A stretch of 64,000 nucleotides of DNA from Lentisphaerota bacterium (GTDB taxonomy: Bacteria > Verrucomicrobiota > Lentisphaeria > Victivallales > Victivallaceae). Shown in pieces: positions 25,213 through 33,916 of this stretch (positions are counted from its first letter, which is position 1; each line of letters starts with the position of its first letter). The DNA is taken from contig SUWD01000004.1 of assembly GCA_015061685.1 (NCBI GenBank), positions 1-64,000 on the forward strand. Direction: 5' to 3'. The translations under genes were made by a program, and so were the position numbers. The notes under the pieces are model-generated. The model was given only the letters and a program-made list of their open reading frames with translations, made no database searches and was not told the origin of the DNA.

Positions 25213-25250
25213 AAAAAGAAAGCATACCGCTTTACAAAGTCGGTATGCTT
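25213..25250 (-). terminator. Rho-independent terminator after the Gfo/Idh/MocA gene
   Basis: On the minus strand AGCATACCG and CGGTATGCT form a 9-bp stem around an 11-nt loop, followed by TTCTTTTTT. It lies just beyond the stop at 25269. Confidence 0.85.
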
Positions 25251-25268
25251 CCTTAAAATTCCGAAAAC

Positions 25269-26453
25269 TTACTGCTGATTGTTGGCGAAGTATTCCAGCA
25301 GTTCCGGTTCCAGTGCCGGCACATCCTGCGGGATATTGCCGTTACGCATGGAGTAATGCCCCAAAACTCCAGCCGCCACTGCATCACGGGCGGCAACCGG
25401 ATTGGCATTGGTCAATTCACCCTTGCTGACAAAATTCAGGAAGTTATCAATAATAGGAGCATCTGCTCCACCGTGGGTTCCGGCAACTTTTTTCAGATTG
25501 TAAACAATATCCGGAGTTCTCCGGGGACCGCGTTGAGTCCAGACGTGGATCTGACATTCGCCGCTGTCTCCGATATTCTCCACCCTGCCCCGGGTACCGA
25601 TAAAGGTGTAATTGCGTTCACTGTCCGGCGTGTAATGGCACTGCATGTAGGTCGCCTGCGCCCCATTGGCAAGCTGCATCATGATCATATTGTGATCTTC
25701 AACATCGATGACCGGTGAAAAACCGCTCTGTTCCAGCGGCGGATACTGGTTTTCACCCCAGACCGCAGTGCTTTCACTGTCCGGAGCCCGGCGGGCACAC
25801 TTGTCATAAACGCTGAGCATCCCCATACCGACCACCCGGCGGGATGATGCCCCCATCAGCCAGTGCATAATGTCGATATCGTGGGCCCCTTTCTGCAGCA
25901 GCAGACCGCAGGTATTTTTCTGCTCCGAGTGCCAGTCACGGAAGTAGGCATCGCCGCCGTAGTTGATAAAGTGACGGCACCAGCCGCACTGCACTTCACC
26001 GATAAGCCCGGAATCAATGACCTCTTTCATCTTGAGGATCGCCGGGAAATAACGCATATTGTGTCCGATGAAAAGTTTGGATTTCGTCCGGTAGGCGGTA
26101 CGCAAAATCCGGTCACATCCCTCAATGGTGATCGCCATGGGTTTTTCCAGATAGACCGCTTTTCCGGCTTCCAGAGCGGCAACGACCTGCTCCTCGTGGC
26201 AGAAGTCCGGACTCATGATAAAGACTATGTCGATCTCTTTATTGGCAAGCAATTCTTTATAATCTTTCACCAGTACGGCATTGGGAAATTTTTCCGTAAA
26301 GTGAACGAAATCCCCCCACTGCTTGTTATGTGATGCAGGTTCACAGGGATCTGCCCCCATAACGATTTCAAATCCCTGTTCAGGACGGTGTGCCGCCCAG
26401 GCGTGACGTCCACGGCCGTGAACGCCGATGATTCCGATTTTGTAAGTTTTCAT
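25269..26453 (-). CDS. Gfo/Idh/MocA-family oxidoreductase
   Basis: A 394-residue NAD(P)-dependent oxidoreductase. The Rossmann motif is GIIGVHGRGRHAWA and the catalytic-Lys motif is YLEKPMAIT (about residue 100). The second domain begins with HNMRYFPAILKMKEVIDSGLIGEV and includes the metal/substrate-region QKGAHDIDIMHW. The family acts on sugars and cyclitols, and its reaction cannot be fixed further. The protein is cytoplasmic, with no signal peptide. It appears to be a single-gene unit ending in a strong terminator. It is not closely similar to the other family member at 17322-18338, whose motif is DKP. Confidence 0.88.
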   Translation of the reverse strand: MKTYKIGIIGVHGRGRHAWAAHRPEQGFEIVMGADPCEPASHNKQWGDFVHFTEKFPNAVLVKDYKELLANKEIDIVFIMSPDFCHEEQVVAALEAGKAVYLEKPMAITIEGCDRILRTAYRTKSKLFIGHNMRYFPAILKMKEVIDSGLIGEVQCGWCRHFINYGGDAYFRDWHSEQKNTCGLLLQKGAHDIDIMHWLMGASSRRVVGMGMLSVYDKCARRAPDSESTAVWGENQYPPLEQSGFSPVIDVEDHNMIMMQLANGAQATYMQCHYTPDSERNYTFIGTRGRVENIGDSGECQIHVWTQRGPRRTPDIVYNLKKVAGTHGGADAPIIDNFLNFVSKGELTNANPVAARDAVAAGVLGHYSMRNGNIPQDVPALEPELLEYFANNQQ

Positions 26454-26605
26454 CTTCTTACCTTAAAATTTATTATTGTCTCAATTTCCGTTTTGGGACA
26501 TTACCGGCAGAAACTGCACTTTCTGCCATTCTCGCTGTTAAAATATCATGTTTTGACGACATTTCAAGCGTTTTGCATAATAGTACATATTTTTTGCAAA
26601 TCAAT

Positions 26606-27337
26606 TCAAAGCGAAACTTTTCCTGCCGCCTGAAATACCGCAGTACCATCCTCTTTTTCTCCGCAGACGGCAAAAGAACCCTCTTCCCCTGTTTCACAAC
26701 GGAGCTGAACAATTTCTCCGGAAATACAGCTGGCAAGGTAATTGAGCTGGATATCAGTGATCCGGATGGAATCTGTATTGAATTTCTCTCCGAGAATATC
26801 GCTTATCCAGCGGGCATAAACCGCATTATTGAGGTGACAATTCAAATCAATATCCCCTGCCCTTACTTTATATGATGCACAAATTTCCGCCGTGATCTCC
26901 GGCAGCTTGTCCATCTCCGGGAAAAATTTCTCCACCTCCGGCAAATCCACGATCTCCGGCGGCAAAACCTTTTTCGCATTCACCGGACGCCCGGCAGCTG
27001 TATTCACCGGCAGCCAGAAGCTCCCGGCGTACCCCGCCCGGATCCCTCCGATCCGCAAATCATAACAGCGGTGGGCAAATATTCTCTGCACACCCGTCGG
27101 ATAAGTTATCACATCCAGACTTTCCCCAAGCGTCAATGGACGATCCAAGTGAATTTGCAAGCGGCTCAATACCCAAATCAGTTTCATTCCGGCAAGTTCA
27201 TCCATACCGACCTTGAGCATGGCGGCATGTTCAGCTGCGGCATCCTGCATCCTGTCCATCAGACAATGCAGTTTGATCTCCCCCCGGCAATCACATTCAT
27301 GATGACGGATACTGCCGGAAATTTCATGCTTGTACAT
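26606..27337 (-). CDS. Acyl-ACP thioesterase (FatA/B-like double hot-dog)
   Basis: A 243-residue cytoplasmic enzyme expected to release fatty acids from acyl carrier protein. The first hot-dog domain starts at the N-terminus (IRHHECDCRGEIKLHCLMDRMQDAAAEHA) and includes WVLSRLQIHLDRPLTLGE. The second (about 150-243) has DIDLNCHLNNAVYARWISD, the D-x-N-x-H-x-N-N catalytic-helix motif of the family. It is divergent from fba, with a TATATT -10 at 27378-27373 and AGGAG before the start. Confidence 0.87.
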   Translation of the reverse strand: MYKHEISGSIRHHECDCRGEIKLHCLMDRMQDAAAEHAAMLKVGMDELAGMKLIWVLSRLQIHLDRPLTLGESLDVITYPTGVQRIFAHRCYDLRIGGIRAGYAGSFWLPVNTAAGRPVNAKKVLPPEIVDLPEVEKFFPEMDKLPEITAEICASYKVRAGDIDLNCHLNNAVYARWISDILGEKFNTDSIRITDIQLNYLASCISGEIVQLRCETGEEGSFAVCGEKEDGTAVFQAAGKVSL

Positions 27338-27411
27338 AAAAAATTCTCCTGTATTGTTGTGTTATCCTTGATAATATAGCATTTCTGTCCTTGAAAACAA
27401 GCTTTTGGAAC

Positions 27412-27440
27412 TTGAAATTTTCCGGCACCGGCGTTATATT
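27412..27440 (+). promoter_or_regulatory. Promoter of fba
   Basis: TTGAAA (27412-27417), 17-bp spacer, TATATT (27435-27440). The ATG at 27492 follows an AAGGAG site, so the upstream extension of the frame to 27405 would start before the promoter and is rejected. Confidence 0.7.
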
Positions 27441-27491
27441 AAAGCTGTTACCATTGTCGAACAACCCGTTTCAAAAACAAGGAGAAAAGAA

Positions 27492-28469
27492 ATGGTCGAT
27501 TACAAAACCCTCGGTCTGGTGAATACGCGTGAGCTTTTCGCCAAAGCGGTCAAAGGCGGATATGCCATCCCCGCCTACAACTTCAACAACATGGAACAGC
27601 TCCAGGCAATCGTTCAGGCCTGCGTTGAAACCGAATCCCCGTTGATTCTTCAGGTTTCCAAAGGCGCCCGCGAATACGCCAACCAGACTCTGTTGCGTTA
27701 CATGGCTCAGGGTGCTGTTGAGTATGCCAAAGAGATCAACAACGGCAAAGCTATTCCGATCGTGCTGCACCTCGACCATGGTCCGGACTTCGAAACCTGC
27801 AAAAGCTGCATTGACTACGGCTTTTCCAGCGTCATGATCGACGGATCCCACCTGTCCTACGAAGAAAACATCGCTGTCACCAAGAAAGTCGTCGAATACG
27901 CCCACGCCCATGACGTCACCGTCGAAGGCGAACTCGGTGTCCTCGCCGGTGTCGAAGATGATGTCAAAGCTGAAAACCACACCTACACCCGTCCGGAAGA
28001 AGTCGTTGACTTCGTCAGCCGTACCGGTGTCGATTCACTGGCTATCGCTATCGGTACCAGCCATGGTGCTTACAAATTCAAGCCGGGCGACAATCCGAAA
28101 ATCCGTCTGGACATCCTCGCCGAAATCGAGAAACAGATCCCCGGATTCCCCATCGTCCTCCACGGCTCTTCCAGCGTGCCGCAGGATCTGGTCAAAATCA
28201 TCAACGAAAACGGCGGACAGCTCAAAGATGCTATCGGTATCGGTGAAGATCAGCTCCGCGAAGCCGCCAAGAGTGCTGTTTGCAAAATCAACATCGACTC
28301 CGACGGCCGTCTGGCCATGACCGCTGCCATCCGCAAAGTTTTCAACGAAAAACCCGCGGAATTCGACCCCCGCAAATATCTCGGTCCTGCCCGTACCTCT
28401 CTCAAAGAGCTGTATATGCGTAAGAACCGCGAAGTGCTCGGCAGTGCCGGTCACGCTTTTGACAAGTAA
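27492..28469 (+). CDS. fba: Class II fructose-bisphosphate aldolase
   Basis: A 325-residue zinc-dependent aldolase of glycolysis/gluconeogenesis, cleaving fructose 1,6-bisphosphate to DHAP and glyceraldehyde 3-phosphate. The class II motifs are in order: AIPAYNFNNMEQ (substrate loop), LHLDHGPD (zinc His and catalytic Asp, about 83-90), EGELGVLAG, IGTSHGAYK (zinc His), LHGSSSVP (phosphate/zinc) and NIDSDGRLAMTAAIR at the end. The codon use is strongly biased toward C-ending codons compared with its neighbours, a sign of high expression. Strong promoter, ribosome site and terminator surround a single-gene unit. Confidence 0.95.
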   Translation: MVDYKTLGLVNTRELFAKAVKGGYAIPAYNFNNMEQLQAIVQACVETESPLILQVSKGAREYANQTLLRYMAQGAVEYAKEINNGKAIPIVLHLDHGPDFETCKSCIDYGFSSVMIDGSHLSYEENIAVTKKVVEYAHAHDVTVEGELGVLAGVEDDVKAENHTYTRPEEVVDFVSRTGVDSLAIAIGTSHGAYKFKPGDNPKIRLDILAEIEKQIPGFPIVLHGSSSVPQDLVKIINENGGQLKDAIGIGEDQLREAAKSAVCKINIDSDGRLAMTAAIRKVFNEKPAEFDPRKYLGPARTSLKELYMRKNREVLGSAGHAFDK

Positions 28470-28496
28470 TCTGTCAGATTACAACGCAAAAAAATC

Positions 28497-28530
28497 AGCA
28501 CCCGGATTTGTTTTCCGGGTGCTTTTTTTT
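28497..28530 (+). terminator. Rho-independent terminator of fba
   Basis: AGCACCCGG and CCGGGTGCT pair around a 9-nt loop, followed by seven further T residues (28524-28530). Confidence 0.92.
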
Positions 28531-28546
28531 CTAAAAAACTGCAAAA

Positions 28547-28589
28547 AAAGATATTATGAGAGACACAAGAGGTCTCTCATAATATCTTT
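28547..28589. repeat. R3: perfect 18-bp palindrome
   Basis: AAAGATATTATGAGAGAC (28547-28564) and its exact complement (28572-28589) enclose a 7-nt loop, ACAAGAG. It sits between convergent fba and speD and may act as a bidirectional RNA end. A partial copy is at 22378-22411, identical in left arm and loop, so it is a dispersed repeat rather than a private terminator. Confidence 0.8.
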
Positions 28590-28608
28590 ATATTTCCAAT
28601 GTGATTCT

Positions 28609-29424
28609 TTACTGTCTTACCTGCACCTGCATCCGGTAATAAGTGCCGCCGGTGATCTCCATTGCCGCTTCTGCCAATGGACGGGGATCAAAAAATCCGT
28701 CGGTGAAAATATTCAGATAGACAGTGCGTTTCTCCGGAACAATAAAGCCGGAAATCCTGCCGCAGGCAAACGAGTGGAAAAACTCCATGTCATTCCCATT
28801 GACAGCATAGTGCCAACTGCCGGAAGTTCCTTCGGATACAGCAAGTTTGGCAACTAATTTTTCCACCAGTTTTTTCCACTGATCCTCTGCCGTAAAATCG
28901 ATCGTCTTGCAATCATACAAATCTATACAACTGGATAATGCTCTTGCCTGAGAGTGTTCAAAACGCTCTTTCCAGGAGAGCTGCAAACCGCAATTCTCAC
29001 CATTTTCCACCACCGGAACCAAACGCTCCAACTGCCCGGAGTCGTGCAGTATCCCCCGGTTGACGATGCTGGAAATGATCCACTGTCCGGAACGCATCCC
29101 GGCCGCCAATGCCTGTACCGCCAGATCAAAATCCACTCCCGATCCGCAGGTAAAAAGATCCACCGCCGCATAATCATGCTCCGGCCAGGCATGAACCGCA
29201 AAATGCGATTCAGATATGACCAATACACCGCTGACCCCCTGCGGCTCAAATGAGTGGAAATTGGAGTTAACCACATGAGCTCCGGAAACAGATGCCGCAT
29301 GAAGAAAAATTTCCTCCATCCGGCGGGAATCAGCTAAAATTTCCGCAGAGCAGTCATAAAACTCCACGGTCATCTGCCGGCCGAGAGCGATCGCCCCCGG
29401 CCGGGAATCAGCCATATCACTCAT
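28609..29424 (-). CDS. speD: S-adenosylmethionine decarboxylase with an extra degenerate domain
   Basis: A 271-residue protein of polyamine synthesis. Residues about 18-125 form a complete prokaryotic AdoMetDC: ISESHFAVHAWPE gives the autocleavage site (Glu72-Ser73, pyruvoyl from Ser73), His74 and His78, and LFTCG holds the Cys93 proton donor. The bacterial enzyme usually ends near residue 125. Here about 100 more residues (166-270) follow. They look like a second copy of the same fold: LYDCKTIDF matches FYDCSAEIL, and the end aligns too, but ESH is replaced (ISGFIVPEK). The upstream gene's stop is 4 bp away, so it closes the gyrA operon. Confidence 0.87.
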   Translation of the reverse strand: MSDMADSRPGAIALGRQMTVEFYDCSAEILADSRRMEEIFLHAASVSGAHVVNSNFHSFEPQGVSGVLVISESHFAVHAWPEHDYAAVDLFTCGSGVDFDLAVQALAAGMRSGQWIISSIVNRGILHDSGQLERLVPVVENGENCGLQLSWKERFEHSQARALSSCIDLYDCKTIDFTAEDQWKKLVEKLVAKLAVSEGTSGSWHYAVNGNDMEFFHSFACGRISGFIVPEKRTVYLNIFTDGFFDPRPLAEAAMEITGGTYYRMQVQVRQ

Positions 29425-29427
29425 TTT

Positions 29428-31224
29428 TTATTTTTCAACCGGTGCGGCTTCTTCATTGACAAAGGTGAAACGGCACTGACGGGCAGATTCTTCAAAAAAT
29501 TCCTGCATGACGACACTGCCTTTGCGATCTTTAAGTTCACTGACCAAAGCTCCTTTGGCAGCTTCAAATTTGCTCATATCAGCAGGAGTACGTTTGGCAA
29601 TGCAGAAAACCGCAGCTCCACCGGGAATTTCAATAACTTGAGAAACATCGCCCTCTTTCATCTGCAATTCTTTACGCATACCGCCACCGGCTTCACGCAT
29701 CAGGAATACCGGCTTGAGCATGGCACGCAGACTTGCCTGCTGGGCAGGAGGATACTGGGCAATGAAACTCTCGACCGCTTCATCAGATCCCAAAATGATC
29801 TGCTGCAGAACTTCCTGCGGGAACATAAATGCCAGCATCCCGATCAGCTGCTCCGGATAGAACATCTGATAAACTTCTTTAAGAGTACCATCCTGAAGGA
29901 TCTGGAAAATATTGTCAACCGGAAGGGTCAGCTGCAGAGCTTTGCCCTCTTTGCTCTCTCCCCATGCCGCAACCCGTTTCCCGGCATCAACGGCTTCCAT
30001 ATTTTTGCGGAAAGTATCAGCCGCATCCACCGCAGCTTTCTGCTGGGCATCGGCTTTGTATGCAGTTTTGACCAGCTCTTTTACCGCTGCAAATTCCTGC
30101 TGGACAGGCTCGACCCGATCCTTGAGCATGATGACCTCAATGCCATTTTCTCCGGCAATCAAGGTGCTGAGCAGCTGCAGACCGGTACGGGACATGGTTT
30201 TCAAAGTATTTGCCAACTGCGGAGGCATTTCGGGGGAGTTGAAAGCAAGCTTGCCGCTCTCATGGATCTCCAGACCGTTTTCAGCCGCCCAATTGAGGAA
30301 GAACTTCAACTGTTCCGCCGCCGGAAGTTTGCTGTCAAGTTTGTCATAAAGACCACGGGCAAGAGTTGCGGCTTTTGAAGCTGCCAATTCAGCAGCAAGA
30401 TCAGCAACCACCGCTTTTTTGATATCTTCATCTGAAGCATCAGCTTTTGCCGCTTTGGCATCGGCAATCATTTTCGTTACACGGGCATCGGGAGATGCAA
30501 ACATCTTTTCAGCTTCCGGCTGGAAATTGGCATAGGAGATAACCGCCTTGACGATTTCAGCAGTGCCGCTGGTCATGTAATCAGCTTTATGTGCCTCATA
30601 GAATTTTGCCAGAGCGGCATCATCGCCGTCAGCAACCTTGAAATCTGCCGCATTGAATACTTTCACCGCCACATCCAATCCCGGATTGCGGGCAATGTAA
30701 AGATCTTTCGCTTCATCATCGGTAACCACCACAGAGGAAAGCAGGGTTTTCTGAAGTTTATCCACCAGACCGGCGGTACGCAGAGCGGCAACCACGTCGT
30801 CATTGCTCATGCGGTTGTTTTTAAGAAAATTATCATATTCAAGCTGTGAAAATTTGCCGTCTTTCTGGAATTTCTCACATTTGGCGATCATATCGGCGAC
30901 CTCAGCATCGGTAACATAAATGCCCAGCTGCTCCGCCCGTTTGATGAAGCAAAGGTGATCAAAGAGAGCTTTGGTATCATCCGGCACACCGACACCCTGC
31001 AAAGAAGCAAGCACAGAAAGATCATGATGCAATTTCTGCAAATCACCGGCAGTAACTTTTTCCCCGTAAGCAGTACCGATTTCGGTTTCCGCCGGATCAT
31101 CGCAACCGCCGACATTGCCCGGTGTCAAAAAGTCGGTAAACGCCAGAATGATCAGAATTGTGAATGCTCCGAAAAGCACCCGGCTGTGCTTGTGAAAAAG
31201 CGTGTTGAGTTTTTTGATTACCAT
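29428..31224 (-). CDS. PpiD/SurA-like membrane-anchored folding factor
   Basis: A 598-residue protein with a short cytoplasmic N-terminus, one membrane helix (about 15-33; VLFGAFTILIILAFTDFL) and a large periplasmic part. A SurA_N-like helical domain follows (TAYGEKVTAGDLQKLHHDL, LGIYVTDAEVADMI, FLKNNRMSNDDVV), then long helices and a C-terminal part ending in the EGDVSQVIEIPGGAAVFCIAKR hallmark of PpiD-type chaperones. A canonical PpiC isomerase core is not obvious, so chaperone action without isomerase activity is plausible. It lies in the operon between ybbR and speD. Confidence 0.78.
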   Translation of the reverse strand: MVIKKLNTLFHKHSRVLFGAFTILIILAFTDFLTPGNVGGCDDPAETEIGTAYGEKVTAGDLQKLHHDLSVLASLQGVGVPDDTKALFDHLCFIKRAEQLGIYVTDAEVADMIAKCEKFQKDGKFSQLEYDNFLKNNRMSNDDVVAALRTAGLVDKLQKTLLSSVVVTDDEAKDLYIARNPGLDVAVKVFNAADFKVADGDDAALAKFYEAHKADYMTSGTAEIVKAVISYANFQPEAEKMFASPDARVTKMIADAKAAKADASDEDIKKAVVADLAAELAASKAATLARGLYDKLDSKLPAAEQLKFFLNWAAENGLEIHESGKLAFNSPEMPPQLANTLKTMSRTGLQLLSTLIAGENGIEVIMLKDRVEPVQQEFAAVKELVKTAYKADAQQKAAVDAADTFRKNMEAVDAGKRVAAWGESKEGKALQLTLPVDNIFQILQDGTLKEVYQMFYPEQLIGMLAFMFPQEVLQQIILGSDEAVESFIAQYPPAQQASLRAMLKPVFLMREAGGGMRKELQMKEGDVSQVIEIPGGAAVFCIAKRTPADMSKFEAAKGALVSELKDRKGSVVMQEFFEESARQCRFTFVNEEAAPVEK

Positions 31225-31269
31225 TTTTTTCTCCTTTTTTATTTTTGATGAAAAATTCTCAGTTGCTTT

Positions 31270-32238
31270 TTACTGTTTTTCACACTTTACTTTTATTTTG
31301 TCCGGTTTGACCGAAACTATTTTCACGCTGCCGTCAGAATTTTTTATTACCGCCTGCAACGTTATTTCATGCTCTCCGGGATTCATGTGCACCGGATCGG
31401 ATAATTCAGCATACAACAAAATATTTTCCGGTAAAATTTTCCCGACAGCCGCCTGTGAACCGGATAACGTTACCGATGAAACAGACTTCGCCGGAGTAAA
31501 ACGCAAACTCTTATTCTGCGGAAAAATCCACCGTACCGGAATGTTATCCAGCTGCCGCCGGATATTAACCTGACGGCTGATCGTCACAGTGACATTTGCC
31601 GATGCAACATTAAAAGTATATTCGTCAGGCATCGGATTGCGTAACGGCATATTTTTGCTGAATGTCTGGGTTTCTTCGGGCCGGATATTCAACACTTCAG
31701 TTGCAATACCGGACAGATTGTTGACCGCCCGCTCCGGACCGGTGACCAGAACTGTTTCCGGGAAACAGCCGACTTCCCGCAATTCCCACCCCTGACGGGG
31801 GCGTCCGTTGATCTCCGGCACGATCACCACTTCACGGCTGATCTTGCGTTGAACCGGCAGAACCACTGACTTCGGGTCAATATCAATGATCTCAATCCCC
31901 CGGGGACAGACAAAATTATCCGCACTCAAAGGCAGATGCAATGTGCCGCTGTCAAATCCGGGGGTGTTGCGGGAAATTTCCAAAACTCCCGTAATATCTC
32001 CGGTATTCAAATTCTTTATCCGGCTTTCTGAACCACGGACAGTCAAACGCACCGGAATAACTGTATTCGCCTGGGAAAGAAATACCTCGTCATCACAATG
32101 GACATTGAGCAAAACAGCATTGATATCTTTATTCTGCTGTTTGCCCTCGTTAAGCACCGCAAACAACACCACCGTCAATGCCAGAGCAATCAGTTTACGC
32201 AACGGATCCTGAATCAGAAACTGCCAGAATGATTTCAT
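31270..32238 (-). CDS. ybbR: YbbR-domain protein
   Basis: A 322-residue protein with one N-terminal membrane helix (about 14-30; LIALALTVVLFAVLNEG) and three YbbR-like repeats outside the membrane (around 40-115, 120-200 and 220-310; for example VPVQRKISREVVIVPEINGRP and TFNVASANVTVTISRQ). YbbR proteins (CdaR) partner with the diadenylate cyclase CdaA and tune its activity. Its ATG overlaps the stop of the cyclase gene by four bases (32235-32238), exactly the pairing expected. Confidence 0.88.
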   Translation of the reverse strand: MKSFWQFLIQDPLRKLIALALTVVLFAVLNEGKQQNKDINAVLLNVHCDDEVFLSQANTVIPVRLTVRGSESRIKNLNTGDITGVLEISRNTPGFDSGTLHLPLSADNFVCPRGIEIIDIDPKSVVLPVQRKISREVVIVPEINGRPRQGWELREVGCFPETVLVTGPERAVNNLSGIATEVLNIRPEETQTFSKNMPLRNPMPDEYTFNVASANVTVTISRQVNIRRQLDNIPVRWIFPQNKSLRFTPAKSVSSVTLSGSQAAVGKILPENILLYAELSDPVHMNPGEHEITLQAVIKNSDGSVKIVSVKPDKIKVKCEKQ

Positions 32239-33074
32239 TTATCCGCCTCCGTACTTACGCTGTTTTCATCAGAATAATCCTGATCGTTTATCTGGATGAT
32301 CGTCTCATCCAGATCCCCGGTCTCTTTCTGCACGATCAGAGTATCCAGCAATTTACGCAATTCCCCGGCAGAAAGATCCCGGTAAAGTTTACCGTCATGA
32401 CCGATACTGACTGCTCCGCTTTCTTCAGAAACCAGTACCGTAACAGCATCACTTTCCTCCGAAATACCCAGCGCCGCCCGGTGTCTGGTGCCAAGCTGAC
32501 GGGAAATTTTTTCCGATCCGGACAAGGGCAAAATCGCCCGGGCCGCCACGATCCGGTCATCCCGGATTATCACCGCTCCGTCATGCAAAGGCGAATTGGG
32601 AAAAAATATGGATTCAAGCATCAGGGAATTGACCTTGGCATCCATTATGATCGCATCATCTATCAAGGTTTGCAAACGCACTTTGCACTCGATAACAATG
32701 ATCGCTCCGCATTTGCGTTTCGCCATATCCAGCACCGCCGCAATAACTTCATTTATCAACTCCCGGCGGCGGCGGTTCTCAAAAATCGCCAGACTCCCCA
32801 ACCGTGCCAATGCACGGCGCAGCTCCGGCTGAAAAATAATCATCAGCATCAGAAACAATGAACCCAGAATCATCTCCAGCAAACGGGTGATAACATCAAG
32901 ATCCAATGCCCTTGCCAGACACCACAAAGATCCGATGAACATCAGCAATCCTGCCATAACCAGCGAACCGTGGGTATTACGCAAATGATACATCGCAAGA
33001 TAGATCATTGAAAACAGCAATACTATCTGAAGTACCGCCCGCCAGTCGGTGATAAATTCAATGAATTGTCCCAT
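32235..33074 (-). CDS. cdaA: Diadenylate cyclase CdaA
   Basis: A 279-residue membrane enzyme making cyclic di-AMP from two ATP. Three membrane helices fill the first 85 residues, then the DAC (DisA_N) domain carries both catalytic motifs: LHDGAVII (DGA, about 165-167) and GTRHRAALG (RHR, about 197-199). It ends with a charged tail. Cyclic di-AMP controls potassium, turgor and cell-wall balance. Its partner ybbR follows with a 4-bp overlap and folP precedes it with a 1-bp gap, within the gyrA operon. Confidence 0.93.
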   Translation of the reverse strand: MGQFIEFITDWRAVLQIVLLFSMIYLAMYHLRNTHGSLVMAGLLMFIGSLWCLARALDLDVITRLLEMILGSLFLMLMIIFQPELRRALARLGSLAIFENRRRRELINEVIAAVLDMAKRKCGAIIVIECKVRLQTLIDDAIIMDAKVNSLMLESIFFPNSPLHDGAVIIRDDRIVAARAILPLSGSEKISRQLGTRHRAALGISEESDAVTVLVSEESGAVSIGHDGKLYRDLSAGELRKLLDTLIVQKETGDLDETIIQINDQDYSDENSVSTEADK

Positions 33075-33075
33075 A

Positions 33076-33912
33076 TTACAATACTCCGGTTTTACGCATT
33101 ACCATCAAGGCATTATGCAATTCTCTGACCGCATGGGTACGGATCATACCAATCTTTCGTACTGCCATGATCAATTCCAAAGCAAGAGTTTCTCCTCCGC
33201 GTCTTGCCGGATCACTCTCTCCGGTGAGAAAACCAAGAAAAGATTTGCGGGAAACTCCGATAAGCAGATTACCCGGATCATCGATCTTTTCCACTTCCTC
33301 TATCAATTCCCAATTCTGCTCCGGAGTCTTGGCAAACCCGAAGCCCGGATCAAGCATGATATTGCTCTTTTTCACCCCGGCGGCACAAGCTTTTTCCCGG
33401 GCAGCAGCCAATTCATCAGCAACCATGCGTGCCACGCCTGCCGGATAAGTGCAATACTCCGGATCATTCATGTTTTCCGGAGTTCCACGGGAATGGGAAA
33501 GGATCAATGCCGCTCCATTTTCAGCAACCAGATCGGCGATTTCAGGAGAATGACGCAGCATGGAAACATCGTTGATGATCTTCGCCCCGGCAAGAAGTGC
33601 AGCTTTTGCCACTTCTTTATGCCGGGTATCGACACTTATAACCAATTCAGGATGCACTTTCAAAAGATTCCTGACCACCGGCAAAACCCGGTTCATCTCC
33701 AGATCCCCGGAACACTCCTTTGCCCCCGGACGGGTGGATTCACCGCCGATATCCAGCAGATCCGCCCCGCAATCAAGGTGGGCAAGCCCCCTTGCCAGAG
33801 CAGAATCCGCAGTCGGGCAATGTTCCCGGCTGAAAGATTCCGCCGTGGTATTCACGATCCCCATTATTTTCGGGGATGGGGTGTTTTTGAGAAATCCGGT
33901 CAGATCAAACAT
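33076..33912 (-). CDS. folP: Dihydropteroate synthase
   Basis: A 278-residue folate enzyme joining p-aminobenzoate to the pterin pyrophosphate. Motifs run in order: IMGIVNTTAESFS (usually VNxTPDSFS, here with a TAE variant), LLDIGGESTRPGA, KIINDVSML, LDPGFGFAKTPEQN, and GVSRKSFLG near the end. The TAE in place of TPD alters the Asp of the first loop that the family usually has. It lies between gyrA (5 bp) and cdaA (1 bp). Confidence 0.93.
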   Translation of the reverse strand: MFDLTGFLKNTPSPKIMGIVNTTAESFSREHCPTADSALARGLAHLDCGADLLDIGGESTRPGAKECSGDLEMNRVLPVVRNLLKVHPELVISVDTRHKEVAKAALLAGAKIINDVSMLRHSPEIADLVAENGAALILSHSRGTPENMNDPEYCTYPAGVARMVADELAAAREKACAAGVKKSNIMLDPGFGFAKTPEQNWELIEEVEKIDDPGNLLIGVSRKSFLGFLTGESDPARRGGETLALELIMAVRKIGMIRTHAVRELHNALMVMRKTGVL

Positions 33913-33916
33913 TTAC

